Shown one piece after another: positions 1 to 8,421 of a stretch of DNA of 27,282 nucleotides (its first letter is position 1; each line of letters opens with the position of its first letter). The position numbers and the translations under genes were made by a program. Below the pieces are notes generated by a model that was not told where the DNA came from, made no database searches, and was given only the letters and a program-made list of their open reading frames with translations. The DNA is taken from positions 1 through 27,282 of the forward strand of contig CAZDVQ010000060.1 in assembly GCA_964508975.1 (NCBI GenBank), read 5' to 3'. This stretch comes from CAZDVQ01 sp964508975. GTDB taxonomy: Bacteria > Bacteroidota > Bacteroidia > Chitinophagales > Saprospiraceae.

Positions 1-344
1 TCAACGCAAACCTACTTTTTTTTGTCATATACTGATTAACGCTTAATGGCATTGCCCTTGCGCGGCGGGGCAATGTCTAGGCCCATTTTTAACGTTTACC
101 GCCGCGCCTGGGCTTGGGTTGCCATCGCGTTTCTTTCCCCGGGTTGCGCTGCGCTTAACCCGCGGCTAGGATAAGGGTCTGCCCTCGCGGGCAGATTAAG
201 GGCGGTTTGTAAGCTTTCGTGCAAGCGCTGGAAAATGTGTCCTAATCGTAGCCATGCAAAGGAGGGGTGGATGCGCAGGTGGCGTTTTACGCCACGTAGC
301 GCAGACTGGGTGGTAAATCACAACAAACAAAATAGAACCAATAA
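1..344. other. Gene-free GC-rich stretch with several hairpins
   Basis: I see no convincing gene here; the antisense reading frames have no recognisable domain. The stretch carries several inverted repeats: CATTGCCC/GGGCAATG at 50-75, CGGGTT/AACCCG at 140-162, and TCTGCCC/GGGCAGA with loop TCGC at 178-195. Their style resembles the multi-hairpin repeats found elsewhere in the window, but I could not align the stretch to that family end to end. It may be a decayed copy. Confidence 0.4.
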
Positions 345-1016
345 ATCCTGGGCAGCGGGGGTAAGTACCAGGGCAAGAAAAGCTGGCGGCCAAAGTCGAT
401 AGTTGAAATTTTAGGGCTAAAAAATAGCGTACTTGAACGTTTTGTACCTAATTTTGATTTTATCTTTGAACACCTATCCAAAGACCTGCAAAAAAAATTG
501 GCCAGGTACAAGCTTTAACTAACCCGTTATGCCATCCTGACCCTAGGTGCCGTAAACGAGCCCGACTACGAGGAGCAGATGCTTGGGAAAATGGCTCAGG
601 TGCATGAAGTGCTCCAGCAAAACGAACAGCTTTTCGCACAATCGTTGAGCTACCTTTTCCGCACCTCACGGGTGGATAAGGCTCAGTTTGAACTAAATTT
701 CAAGGAACTAATTAACCAGGTTGATATGAAAAAGACCCCCTACACGCTGAAAGAACAATACGCGGCTGCTGGCTATGTGAAAGGAGTCGAGGACGGTATT
801 GGAAAAGGTATTGAACTCGGAGAGCAAAAAGGCATTGAAAAAGGCATCGAGCTGGGAGAGGGGAAAGGTGTAGAAAAAGGCATTTTCAACTCTTTTGAAG
901 TCATTAAGCAATACAAGGAAGGCATTAGCTTAAAAGAAATAGCCAAAAACTTACAACTAAAATATCAACTGGTCAAAAACGCCATCACCGAGGCTAAGAA
1001 AATGGGCTTGATTTAG
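345..1016 (+). pseudogene. Decayed Rpn/PD-(D/E)XK-type nuclease (transposase-like) gene
   Basis: One reading frame runs from just after a stop at 342-344 to the stop at 1014-1016, broken only by an in-frame TAA at 516-518. Before the stop it reads like the middle of Rpn-family (recombination-promoting nuclease, YhgA-like) proteins, with FVPNFDFIFEHLSKDL. After the stop it continues as LTRYAILTLGAVNEPDYEEQ. The C-terminal tail repeats short Gly/Glu/Lys units of the type KGIELGE, which is common in this family. The N-terminal part with the catalytic residues is missing, so I read it as a relic. An ATG at 579 would still allow a 145-residue C-terminal fragment to be made. The family call rests on recalled sequence flavour, not on a search. 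Confidence 0.6.
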
Positions 1017-1035
1017 GTAGGCCAGAAAAAGCATC

Positions 1036-1176
1036 GGCCTAGCGATGTGAAGCGGTGGCGCAACGCGCCAGACCCGCAGGGGCCGAGCGATAGCGAACCC
1101 CGAAGGGCTCCGCAAAGGAGCATCGCGACTGCGCGAACCGCGAAACGTAGCGCCGCCGCAACGCGGCGGAGGCCCC
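1036..1176 (+). repeat. Multi-hairpin interspersed repeat, copy 1 (core type A)
   Basis: Left end GGCCT (1036-1040) pairs with right end AGGCC (1170-1174), and the copy finishes CCCC followed by AAAA. Inside are GGCGC-AAC-GCGCC, GCTCC-GCAAA-GGAGC and CCGCCGC-AAC-GCGGCGG hairpins and the type A core GAGCGATAGCGA. It shares the 20-mer GTGGCGCAACGCGCCAGACC with the copy at 22851. At 141 bp it is the longest copy. It lies 19 bp past the stop of the decayed nuclease gene. Confidence 0.8.
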
Positions 1177-1254
1177 AAAAGCATAAATGATAAAAGGAAT
1201 AAACGAGTAAACGACGGGCTTTTTGCGTTTTTGATTTTTTGCGTTTTTTGTTTG

Positions 1255-1385
1255 CAGGGGTGAATCGTCATTCGTCCCAAAAAACGACAGTAGAGACGCC
1301 CAAGCTGGGCGTCTCCTGGCTTTGTGTCCTAAAACCGATTTGTGGTTTAGCTGTTTTGTTTCTACAGGTGAATGCCAATTCGCTC
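1255..1385. repeat. Composite of GTGAAT-NNNN-ATTCG dyads flanking a GAGACGCCC hairpin
   Basis: Two similar short dyads, CAGGGGTGAATCGTCATTCG at 1255-1274 and CAGGTGAATGCCAATTCG at 1365-1382, each end in a C plus A-run. They flank a perfect 10-bp hairpin, GAGACGCCCA with loop AGC and TGGGCGTCTC (1293-1315). A related GAGACGC hairpin occurs at 22727-22746 in the opposite orientation, suggesting a second interspersed repeat family in this genome. Confidence 0.55.
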
Positions 1386-1424
1386 AAAAACTGTTGTATT
1401 TTAGCACCCAAATCCTAGAAAAAG

Positions 1425-2729
1425 ATGAGCCATAACCCACGTGTAGCCGTAATTGGGGCCGGTTGTTCAGGCCTGACCAGTGTAAAAAACCTGATTCAAG
1501 CTGGCGTTAAAGACCTGGTTTGCTACGAGCAGAACGATGATATTGGCGGAAATTGGTACTACTCGGCCAATAATAGCCACTCTAGCGTGTGCGAAACCAC
1601 GCATATTATCTCCTCCAAGAAATTGTCGGAGTATGTTGACTTCCCTATGCCGGAGCATTACCCCGACTACCCCTCGCACCAGCAAGTGTTCGAGTATTTT
1701 AAAAGCTATGCCGAGCATTTTAAATTGTATCCCTACATTAAATTCAATACCTCGGTAGAAAAGGCGGAAAAACTGGCCGACGAGCGCTGGCAACTCCGCC
1801 TATCCAACGGCGATGTTGAAGTTTTTGACTACCTGGTGGTGGCTAATGGGCATCATAATAAACCGCGACACCCGAATTACCCCGGCCAATTTGAGGGCGA
1901 TTATCTGCACGCCCACGATTATAAACACAACCGCGACGAACGCTTTATCGACAAAAAAGTACTGGTTGTTGGGGCCGGTAACTCTGGCTGCGACTGTGCC
2001 GTTGAAATTAGTCGGGTAGCCGCGCAAACGGCCATCAGCATGCGCAAGGGTTATTACATTATTCCTAAATTCATGCTGGGCAAACCTACCGATACGTTTA
2101 ACGAGACTCTGCTCAAAATGCCCAAGTTTATACAAGGGCCTTTGCGCAAAGTGGGCCTATGGTTGCAGGTGGGCGATTACCGCGATTACGGCCTGGAAAA
2201 GCCCGATTACTCGATATTGAAATCGCACCCGGTGGTTAACTCGGAGCTGTTGTACAAAATTAGGCACGGTAGAGTACAACCCAAGAAGGACATTTTGCGT
2301 TTTGAAGGGAAGCAGGTACATTTTGCCGACGGCAGCGTTGACACTTTTGATACCGTGTTGGCTGCCACGGGTTACCACATCAGTTTCCCGTTTTTTGACC
2401 CTGATTTTATCAATTTTGACTTTGATGTAACCGACCGCGTGCCGCTGTACCTGCGTATGTTCCATCCTACACACAAAACCTTGATATTTGTAGGCTTGTT
2501 CCAACCGCAAGGGGCTATTTGGCCGTTATCCGACCTGCAGGCCAAGCTAGCCGGTAACTACATCATGGGCCGCTACCAACTGCCTAGCCAGCTCAAACAA
2601 CTGGCCGAAGCCGATGCCGACCGAATTTCGAGAGATTTTATCCGGGCAGCAAGGCATACGATTGAGGTACATTATCATTCGTTCAGAAAAGACTTATTGA
2701 AAGCCATTCCGGCAAACGCACCTTCTTAA
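1425..2729 (+). CDS. Flavin-containing monooxygenase (class B)
   Basis: A 434-residue FAD/NADPH-dependent monooxygenase of the FMO/Baeyer-Villiger group, which oxygenates a nucleophilic N or S centre or a ketone using O2 and NADPH. The FAD-binding GxGxxG is GAGCSG at residues 11-16, followed by GGNWYY at 41-46. The FMO signature F-x-G-x3-H-x3-Y is at residues 156-166 (F156, G158, H162, Y166), and the NADPH-binding GAGNSG is at 183-188. An ATGY motif near residue 315 is typical of FMOs. Length fits bacterial FMOs. No signal peptide is seen, so it is cytoplasmic. The DUF547 lipoprotein gene follows after 9 bp and is probably co-transcribed. The substrate cannot be read from the sequence. Confidence 0.9.
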   Translation: MSHNPRVAVIGAGCSGLTSVKNLIQAGVKDLVCYEQNDDIGGNWYYSANNSHSSVCETTHIISSKKLSEYVDFPMPEHYPDYPSHQQVFEYFKSYAEHFKLYPYIKFNTSVEKAEKLADERWQLRLSNGDVEVFDYLVVANGHHNKPRHPNYPGQFEGDYLHAHDYKHNRDERFIDKKVLVVGAGNSGCDCAVEISRVAAQTAISMRKGYYIIPKFMLGKPTDTFNETLLKMPKFIQGPLRKVGLWLQVGDYRDYGLEKPDYSILKSHPVVNSELLYKIRHGRVQPKKDILRFEGKQVHFADGSVDTFDTVLAATGYHISFPFFDPDFINFDFDVTDRVPLYLRMFHPTHKTLIFVGLFQPQGAIWPLSDLQAKLAGNYIMGRYQLPSQLKQLAEADADRISRDFIRAARHTIEVHYHSFRKDLLKAIPANAPS

Positions 2730-2738
2730 CCGCAAACC

Positions 2739-3791
2739 ATGCCATTGAAATATTGGGGCAGCCTTGCCTTTTATAGTGTCCTTGTACTGTTGACCGCTTG
2801 CCGAGAACAAGCCGGTTCACTTAGTGATAATACCGTGGTTGACAGCGCACAGTACATCACATCACGGGGAACCGATATGGTGCTCGATACGCCACCCAGC
2901 CAGCTCAGTATTCCGGTGGATACAACGGCGAACCCAAATGTCATTCAATCGGATGCTGTAGAGCGTGTTGACCCAACTCGAAAAGAAGTGCCTCAGCGGG
3001 CCAAGTTAATCCCAGGCTCAGTGTTCAGGGAAGACGATAAAAAATTTAGCAATATCCCTCCGCCATCGGAGGTACAGCTACAACCCGTAACAGCGCCAGT
3101 AGCACCACCGGTCAAATTAGCAGATCAACCCGTGGCAGCCAAGCCAGAACGCTACTCACATGAAATATGGGACGGCCTGCTGGGTAAACACGTTGATGCG
3201 GATGGACTGGTAGATTACAAAGGCTTTATGGCCGATCGCAACTTGTTGGAGGCTTATATTTCATTGTTGTCGAGGCACGAGCCCAGCGCCAAAAGCAAGG
3301 CCGAGCAGTTGGCCTACTGGATTAACCTTTACAATGCGCAAACGGTAAAGGTGATTATAGACCATTATCCTCTGAAGCAAATTTTGGATATTGAAGGCGG
3401 CAAGGTTTGGTCGAAAAAAGATATACTAGTAGGCAAGCAATACCTTAGCCTAGAGCAAATTGAAAAAGAAAAACTCATTCGCGACCTAGCCGAGGTACGG
3501 GTACATTTTGCATTGGTTTGCGCGGCAAAATCTTGTCCGCCACTACACAACAAGGCCTATACCGCCCAAAATGTTCAAAGCTTGCTAGATAGCAGGACGG
3601 CGTCGTTTGTCAACAATACAAAGTTTAACCGATTGGAGGGCAAATCGGCAGAGCTATCGAAAATATTTGAATGGTATGCCCAAGATTTTGGCGATGTGAT
3701 TGCCTTTATCAACAAATATGCAACTAAGCCGCTAGATAAAAAGGCCAAGCTCAAGTACCTTAATTACGATTGGAGCTTGAACCAGCAGTAA
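2739..3791 (+). CDS. DUF547-domain lipoprotein
   Basis: A 350-residue predicted lipoprotein. Residues 1-20 form a signal peptide ending in a lipobox, LTA followed by Cys21, so it should be membrane anchored and face the periplasm. Residues about 22-135 are low-complexity, rich in Pro, Val and Asp, and look like a linker. The DUF547 domain spans about 138-330, with the conserved blocks AYWINLYNA (192-200) and CAAKSCPPL (261-269), whose two cysteines are typical of the family. The domain's biochemical function is not established. It starts 9 bp after the monooxygenase stop, implying an operon. It converges with pyrH, leaving only 7 bp between the two stop codons. Confidence 0.85.
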   Translation: MPLKYWGSLAFYSVLVLLTACREQAGSLSDNTVVDSAQYITSRGTDMVLDTPPSQLSIPVDTTANPNVIQSDAVERVDPTRKEVPQRAKLIPGSVFREDDKKFSNIPPPSEVQLQPVTAPVAPPVKLADQPVAAKPERYSHEIWDGLLGKHVDADGLVDYKGFMADRNLLEAYISLLSRHEPSAKSKAEQLAYWINLYNAQTVKVIIDHYPLKQILDIEGGKVWSKKDILVGKQYLSLEQIEKEKLIRDLAEVRVHFALVCAAKSCPPLHNKAYTAQNVQSLLDSRTASFVNNTKFNRLEGKSAELSKIFEWYAQDFGDVIAFINKYATKPLDKKAKLKYLNYDWSLNQQ

Positions 3792-3798
3792 GCATACC

Positions 3799-4512
3799 CT
3801 AAATTTCAACCAGTGTACCGATAGGTTCACCGAGTACTACATTTCTGAGGTTTTGGTCCTTGTTGATATCGAACACGATGATTGGGATATTATTCTCGCG
3901 GCACATGGTAAATGCGGTCATATCCATCACGTTGAGGCCTTGGGCGATAACTTGGTCGAAGCTCACTTTATCGTAGCGCACCGCAGTTTTGTCCTTCTCG
4001 GGGTCGGCGGTGTAAATACCATCAACACGGGTACCCTTGAGGATGATATTGGCTTCAATTTCGGTAGCGCGGAGTGCAGCGGCTGTATCAGTCGTAAAGT
4101 ATGGGCTACCTGTTCCTCCACCAAAAATAACGACGCGGCCTTTTTCCAAGTGGCGTGTGGCACGGCGGCGGATAAAAGGCTCAGCAATTTGGTCCATCTT
4201 GATAGAAGTCATCAAGCGTGTGTACACCTTTTCGCGTTCGAGGGCGTTTTGAAGTGCTAGGCCGTTGATGACGGTGGCCAACATGCCCATGTAATCACCG
4301 GTAACGCGGTCGATACCTGTTTCGCTAGCACCTAGGCCACGGAAAATATTGCCGCCGCCAATCACCACGGCGACTTCAACGCCTAGTTCGGTAATCTGCT
4401 TGATTTCTTTCGCGTAGTGTTCGAGCATTTCAGGAGAGATGCCAAATTCTTTGGCACCCATGAGTGATTCGCCACTCAATTTCAGGAGAACTCGTTTGTA
4501 CTTTACCGACAT
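3799..4512 (-). CDS. pyrH: UMP kinase
   Basis: Uridylate kinase of the amino-acid-kinase fold, catalysing UMP + ATP to UDP + ADP in pyrimidine nucleotide synthesis. It is hexameric and cytoplasmic in characterised bacteria. The product is 237 residues, standard length. Motifs: KLSGES (11-16) for phosphate binding, GGGNIFRG (52-59), GDYMGML (72-78) for UMP, and GGGTGSPYFTTDTAA (131-145). An in-frame ATG 14 codons upstream (4554) overlaps the promoter-like box at 4552-4559, so I chose MSVKYKR at 4512, which also matches the family N-terminus. Neighbours such as tsf or frr, often beside pyrH, are not in the window. Confidence 0.95.
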   Translation of the reverse strand: MSVKYKRVLLKLSGESLMGAKEFGISPEMLEHYAKEIKQITELGVEVAVVIGGGNIFRGLGASETGIDRVTGDYMGMLATVINGLALQNALEREKVYTRLMTSIKMDQIAEPFIRRRATRHLEKGRVVIFGGGTGSPYFTTDTAAALRATEIEANIILKGTRVDGIYTADPEKDKTAVRYDKVSFDQVIAQGLNVMDMTAFTMCRENNIPIIVFDINKDQNLRNVVLGEPIGTLVEI

Positions 4513-4551
4513 GATTTGGAGCTTGCTGTTTGGAAGGATTATTTCGTTGCG

Positions 4552-4559
4552 CAAAGGTA
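4552..4559 (-). promoter_or_regulatory. Bacteroidota -7 box for pyrH
   Basis: The minus strand reads TACCTTTG, a perfect TAnnTTTG, about 40 bp upstream of the chosen pyrH start. No clear TTG -33 element is seen. The box argues against the longer start at 4554. Confidence 0.6.
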
Positions 4560-4676
4560 ACGAACGGCGGGTAAAAATTAATCATTCCGAATTATTTTTG
4601 GGCACCCATACGTTTATTCCTTGCTCAAGCAGGTTAAAATTTAGGCTTTTATTCGTTTAGGGATGAGGGCAAGGGT

Positions 4677-4684
4677 TATCTTTG
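4677..4684 (+). promoter_or_regulatory. Bacteroidota -7 box for ligA
   Basis: TATCTTTG matches TAnnTTTG exactly and lies 33 bp before the ATG at 4717. It falls inside the longer reading frame opening at 4663, which favours the downstream start. The -33 element is weak. Confidence 0.65.
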
Positions 4685-4716
4685 CCTCAAATACCATCAT
4701 ATTTAATCGACCCCGT

Positions 4717-6858
4717 ATGTACAGCCCCGATATACAACGTGAACTGCTAGCATTATCGAAACAATTGCTCGAAGAGACTAGCATCAGCAATTTTGATGAA
4801 GCCACCCAAAAGGCTGAAAACCTGCGTAGCGCTATCAGTTTTCATGAATGGCGGTATTATGTACAAAACGATCCTGTTTTAAGCGATTATGAATTTGACC
4901 GCTTATTCCAACAATTAAAACAAATAGAATCGGATTTCCCCGAACTAATTCTACCTGATTCTCCTACCCAACGGGTATCTGCCGACCTCACCGAAAACCT
5001 GCCCACCGTAGCACACCTTACCCCCATGCTCTCGTTGGAAAACTCGTACAACGCCGAGGATCTCAGCGATTTTGACGAGCGGGTGCGCAAGGTAGCCAAC
5101 CTAGGCCCGGATGTCGAAATTGCCTATACTGTTGAGCCTAAATTCGACGGTGGAACCATCACGCTGGTGTATGAAAACGACCAGTTGCTCCGTGCAGCTA
5201 CCCGCGGTGATGGCGTGATGGGCGAGGAAATGACCAACAATGCCAAGGCCATGCGCTCCATACCGGTTAAAGCGGCCTTCTCCCAGTTCGGTATCGTGAA
5301 GGTTGAACTGCGTGGTGAGGCCCTTATCCGCAAAGACGTTTTTGACAAGGTTAATGCCGAACGCGGCAAACAAGGCGAAGCCTTGTTTGCCAACCCGCGC
5401 AATGCTGCTACAGGTGGCCTTCGCATGAAAGACCCCGCCGAGGTAGCCAAACGCGGCCTCGAAGCCTTCGTGTACCAAATCAGCTATGCCGTAGATGCCG
5501 AAGGCAAAGACATGCTGCCCGAACTGCTTTCGCACCACGAAAGCATAGAGCTGCTGGGAAAGCTAGGCTTTAAAATACCCGTGAGCGAACGTAAACTCTG
5601 CGCCAACATACAAGCCGTAGCCGAATTTTGCGCCTATTGGGAAGCCCAACGTGAAGGCTACGCCTACGAAATCGACGGCATGGTGGTAAAAGTTGACGAT
5701 TTTAAACTGCAACAGCGCTGTGGCTATACCAGCCATCACCCCCGTTGGGCTATTGCCTATAAATTCAAAGCCAAACAAGCTACCACCAAGCTGCTAGACG
5801 TTGAGTTCCAGGTAGGCCGCACCGGGGCCATCACGCCTGTGGGTAAATTACAGCCCGTGGCACTGGCCGGTGTTACCATATCTAATGTGTCTTTGCACAA
5901 CGAGGATATGATTAAAGAAAAAGACATCCGCATTGGCGACCAGGTGCTAGTAGAACGCGCCGGTGATGTGATTCCTTATGTGGTAAAATCCATGCAAGAC
6001 CTCCGCGACGGGACCGAACGCCCTGTGCAATTCCCTACCGACTGCCCAGTTTGCCAGGCAGAACTTGCACGCCCCGAGGGCGAGGCCGTTTGGCGTTGCT
6101 ACAACCCGCTTTGCGAAGCCCAGCAACTAGAACGCTTGGTTCATTTCGTGTCGAAAGACGCTATGGACATGGAAGGACTTGGCCGTAGCAACGTGGAGAA
6201 ATTTTACGCTGAAGGTTTGTTGAGGCATATCCCAGATGTGTTCAAGTTGGACTATGAAGCTATTGCAAAGCGCGAAGGTTTTGGCCGAAAATCGGCCGAT
6301 AACCTACAAGCAGCTGTTGAAAAAGCCAAGCAAAACCCGATACACCGATTGCTCAATGCTTTTGGTATACGGTTCTTGGGCGTAACCTCGTCTAAAACCT
6401 TGGCGGCGGCGGTAGAAAATGTCAAACTGCTCTGCGACTGGTCGCTGGATGATTACATGCGCCTCAACGATTTTGGCCCTAAGGTAGCAGGCTCGGCACA
6501 CGAGTTTTTTAGTCAGGATAGTACCCGCCAACTGCTAGATGAACTTGAAACGCTGGGACTAAACCTCAAACAGCTAGAGGCCGATATACCTAAATCGCAG
6601 GACGGTTCACTGCCTTTCTCGGGTAAAACCATCTTGTTTACGGGCACCCTCAGCACTATGACTCGTGATGAAGCCGAAGCTTTGGCCGAGGCCGCTGGTG
6701 CTAAGTTGTTGGGTAGCGTGAGCAAAAATTTAGGCTACCTGGTTGCTGGCGAGAAAGCAGGCTCTAAACTGGAGAAAGCCGCCAAGTTGGGCATTCCCGT
6801 GCTAAGTGAAGCTGAATTTTTGGAAATGGTAAGTCCGAAGGAATTGGATACAGTGTAG
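4717..6858 (+). CDS. ligA: NAD+-dependent DNA ligase LigA
   Basis: Seals nicks between 3'-OH and 5'-phosphate during replication and repair, using NAD+ as AMP donor. The product from this start is 713 residues. In order: the N-terminal Ia domain with the Y-x-x-x-D-x-x-x-SDYEFD region (about 47-61); the adenylation domain with the nucleophile Lys142 in KFDG; the OB fold; a four-cysteine zinc finger starting CPVC and continuing CYNPLC; helix-hairpin-helix repeats; and a C-terminal BRCT domain starting near SGKTILFTGTL. The frame is open back to an ATG at 4663, but a -7 box at 4677-4684 sits inside that extension. The gene stops 2 bp before repeat copy 2. Confidence 0.97.
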   Translation: MYSPDIQRELLALSKQLLEETSISNFDEATQKAENLRSAISFHEWRYYVQNDPVLSDYEFDRLFQQLKQIESDFPELILPDSPTQRVSADLTENLPTVAHLTPMLSLENSYNAEDLSDFDERVRKVANLGPDVEIAYTVEPKFDGGTITLVYENDQLLRAATRGDGVMGEEMTNNAKAMRSIPVKAAFSQFGIVKVELRGEALIRKDVFDKVNAERGKQGEALFANPRNAATGGLRMKDPAEVAKRGLEAFVYQISYAVDAEGKDMLPELLSHHESIELLGKLGFKIPVSERKLCANIQAVAEFCAYWEAQREGYAYEIDGMVVKVDDFKLQQRCGYTSHHPRWAIAYKFKAKQATTKLLDVEFQVGRTGAITPVGKLQPVALAGVTISNVSLHNEDMIKEKDIRIGDQVLVERAGDVIPYVVKSMQDLRDGTERPVQFPTDCPVCQAELARPEGEAVWRCYNPLCEAQQLERLVHFVSKDAMDMEGLGRSNVEKFYAEGLLRHIPDVFKLDYEAIAKREGFGRKSADNLQAAVEKAKQNPIHRLLNAFGIRFLGVTSSKTLAAAVENVKLLCDWSLDDYMRLNDFGPKVAGSAHEFFSQDSTRQLLDELETLGLNLKQLEADIPKSQDGSLPFSGKTILFTGTLSTMTRDEAEALAEAAGAKLLGSVSKNLGYLVAGEKAGSKLEKAAKLGIPVLSEAEFLEMVSPKELDTV

Positions 6859-6860
6859 AT

Positions 6861-6986
6861 GCGCCAGCGATGTGGAGCGGTGGCCCGCAGGGCCAGACCA
6901 AGCCCGTAGGGCGCAGGGCCGAGCGAACAGCGAGCCGCGCAACGTAGCGACCCGCAGCCGCAGCATGCGGCGGCGGGAGGCGCCCC
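6861..6986 (+). repeat. Multi-hairpin interspersed repeat, copy 2 (core type A)
   Basis: Left end GCGCC (6861-6865) pairs with GGCGC (6979-6983), and the copy ends CCCC plus a run of eight A's. The first internal hairpin is GGCCC-GCA-GGGCC, where copies 1 and 6 have GGCGC-AAC-GCGCC in the same context (GT before, AGACC after). Further hairpins are GCCC-GTA-GGGC and CCGCA-GCA-TGCGG. The type A core is GAGCGAACAGCGA. It begins 2 bp after the ligA stop and so may also end that transcript. Confidence 0.8.
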
Positions 6987-7037
6987 AAAAAAAATAAAAC
7001 TTTTTTTTAAAATCGCTGTTAGGTGTTGGCTCGACTA

Positions 7038-7066
7038 TTGCCAGTCCCAGCAATAAGCTATCTTTG
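7038..7066 (+). promoter_or_regulatory. Bacteroidota promoter for HMG-CoA reductase
   Basis: TTG at 7038-7040, an 18-bp spacer, and TATCTTTG at 7059-7066. This is the best match in the window to the Bacteroidota -33/-7 pattern. It lies 26 bp upstream of the ATG at 7093 and downstream of repeat copy 2, so the HMG-CoA reductase/folA pair has its own promoter. Confidence 0.7.
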
Positions 7067-7092
7067 CACCAATAATTACCAATTCGGCGACT

Positions 7093-8418
7093 ATGAATCC
7101 AATAACTGGGTTTTCCAAGCTCTCGAAAAGAGAGAAACTCATGTGGTTAGCGAAAAACTTTTTCACCAACCCTGAAGATGTAGCCAAAGAACTCAAGAGC
7201 TTTTGGCATCAAGACGAAAGCAAACAGAAAATATTCGACGAGTTCAGCGAGAACACGCTGAGCAACTATTTCCTCCCCTTCGGCGTGGTACCCAACATGC
7301 TGATCGACGACCGTATGTACTGCGTGCCTATGGTTATCGAGGAGAGCTCGGTGGTAGCAGCGGCTTCTAGCGCTGCCAAATTTTGGCTCGACCGCGGCGG
7401 TATAACCACCACCATCGTCGAGACCCGCAAGGTAGGCCAGGTGCACTTCATGTGGCACGGTCCTGCCCGCACCTTGATCAACGCCTTCCCCACTTTACAG
7501 AAAGATTTAATTGAAGGTACAGCCTTTATCACCACCAACATGCAGAAACGTGGCGGTGGCGTACTGGGCGTTGAACTGGTGGATATGACCCACCTGGATC
7601 AGGGGTATTACCAACTCAAAGCCGAGTTTGAAACCTGCGACTCGATGGGCGCCAACTTCATCAACTCGGTACTCGAGGAGTTTGCACGCATCCTAACCAA
7701 CTTTATACAAACTAGCCCGCTGATCCATCACGATGACCGCAAAGTGCAGGTCATCATGTCAATCCTATCGAACTACACCCCCGACTGTATCGTTCGGGCC
7801 ATGGTGGAGTGCCCCATTAAAGAAATGGGCTCGTTCGATGGTATGGATGCCCATACTTTTGCCTACAAATTTGAGAAAGCGGTACACATTGCACACCTTG
7901 ATGTGCACCGCGCCACTACCCACAACAAGGGTATTTACAACGGGGTTGACGCGGTAGCCTTGGCCACGGGCAACGACTTCCGCGCCATTGAGGCTTGCGG
8001 TCACACCTACGCCGCGCGCGATGGCCAGTACCGCAGCTTGTCATACTGCGAGGTCAAAGACGGTATGTTCCGTTTTTGGCTCGACCTGCCGCTGGCGGTG
8101 GGTACCGTGGGTGGCCTGACCACCTTGCACCCCTTGGCACGCCGTGCGATGGAATTGCTGGGCCAGCCTAGCGCCCGCGAGCTGATGTCGGTTATTGCCT
8201 CAACGGGTCTTTGCCAAAACTTTGCCGCATTGCGCTCTTTGGTTACTACCGGTATCCAAAAAGGCCACATGAAAATGCACTTGATGAACATTTTGAACCA
8301 CTTGGAAGCCACCGAGAAAGAGGTGAGCGTGGCCGTGAACCACTTCAGCGACAAGCTCGTTTCCTTCACGGCCGTTCGCGATTACCTCGACATACTCCGC
8401 CAACAACCCCAATTATAA
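7093..8418 (+). CDS. mvaA: Hydroxymethylglutaryl-CoA reductase, class II
   Basis: Interconverts HMG-CoA and mevalonate with NAD(P)H. In Bacteroidota it presumably feeds the mevalonate route to isoprenoids (inference; no other pathway gene is in the window). The 441-residue product keeps all four catalytic residues of class II enzymes: Glu53 in ENTLSN, Lys279 in THNKGI, Asp295 in ATGND and His392 in KGHM. Other conserved blocks are EESSVVAAAS (83-92) and GNDFRAIEACGHTYAARDG (293-311). No membrane segments are seen, as expected for this soluble class. folA follows after 3 bp, so the two are almost certainly co-transcribed. The symbol mvaA is used for the class; some call the degradative form by the same name. 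Confidence 0.92.
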   Translation: MNPITGFSKLSKREKLMWLAKNFFTNPEDVAKELKSFWHQDESKQKIFDEFSENTLSNYFLPFGVVPNMLIDDRMYCVPMVIEESSVVAAASSAAKFWLDRGGITTTIVETRKVGQVHFMWHGPARTLINAFPTLQKDLIEGTAFITTNMQKRGGGVLGVELVDMTHLDQGYYQLKAEFETCDSMGANFINSVLEEFARILTNFIQTSPLIHHDDRKVQVIMSILSNYTPDCIVRAMVECPIKEMGSFDGMDAHTFAYKFEKAVHIAHLDVHRATTHNKGIYNGVDAVALATGNDFRAIEACGHTYAARDGQYRSLSYCEVKDGMFRFWLDLPLAVGTVGGLTTLHPLARRAMELLGQPSARELMSVIASTGLCQNFAALRSLVTTGIQKGHMKMHLMNILNHLEATEKEVSVAVNHFSDKLVSFTAVRDYLDILRQQPQL

Positions 8419-8421
8419 TAC

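Larger units (their letters stand above)
1017..1424. other. Intergenic region with two unrelated repeat types
   Basis: This 408-bp gap holds repeat copy 1 (1036-1176), a T-rich stretch with two TTTTTGCGTTTTT words (about 1219-1250), and a composite of three dyads (1255-1385, described separately). No gene or clear TAnnTTTG promoter is visible before the monooxygenase ATG at 1425. Confidence 0.6.

Noticed and set aside
1..344. Seventh full copy of the multi-hairpin repeat
   Set aside because: Hairpins are similar in style, but no closing stem, shared core or A-tailed right end could be aligned.
957..1280. 107-codon minus-strand frame across repeat copy 1
   Set aside because: It is open only because the GC-rich repeat has few stops. 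The product is low-complexity with no domain.
3853..4260. 135-codon frame antisense to pyrH
   Set aside because: The opposite strand encodes a full UMP kinase with every motif; this is its shadow.
5101..5538. 145-codon frame antisense to ligA
   Set aside because: It is a shadow of the ligase adenylation domain with no recognisable product.
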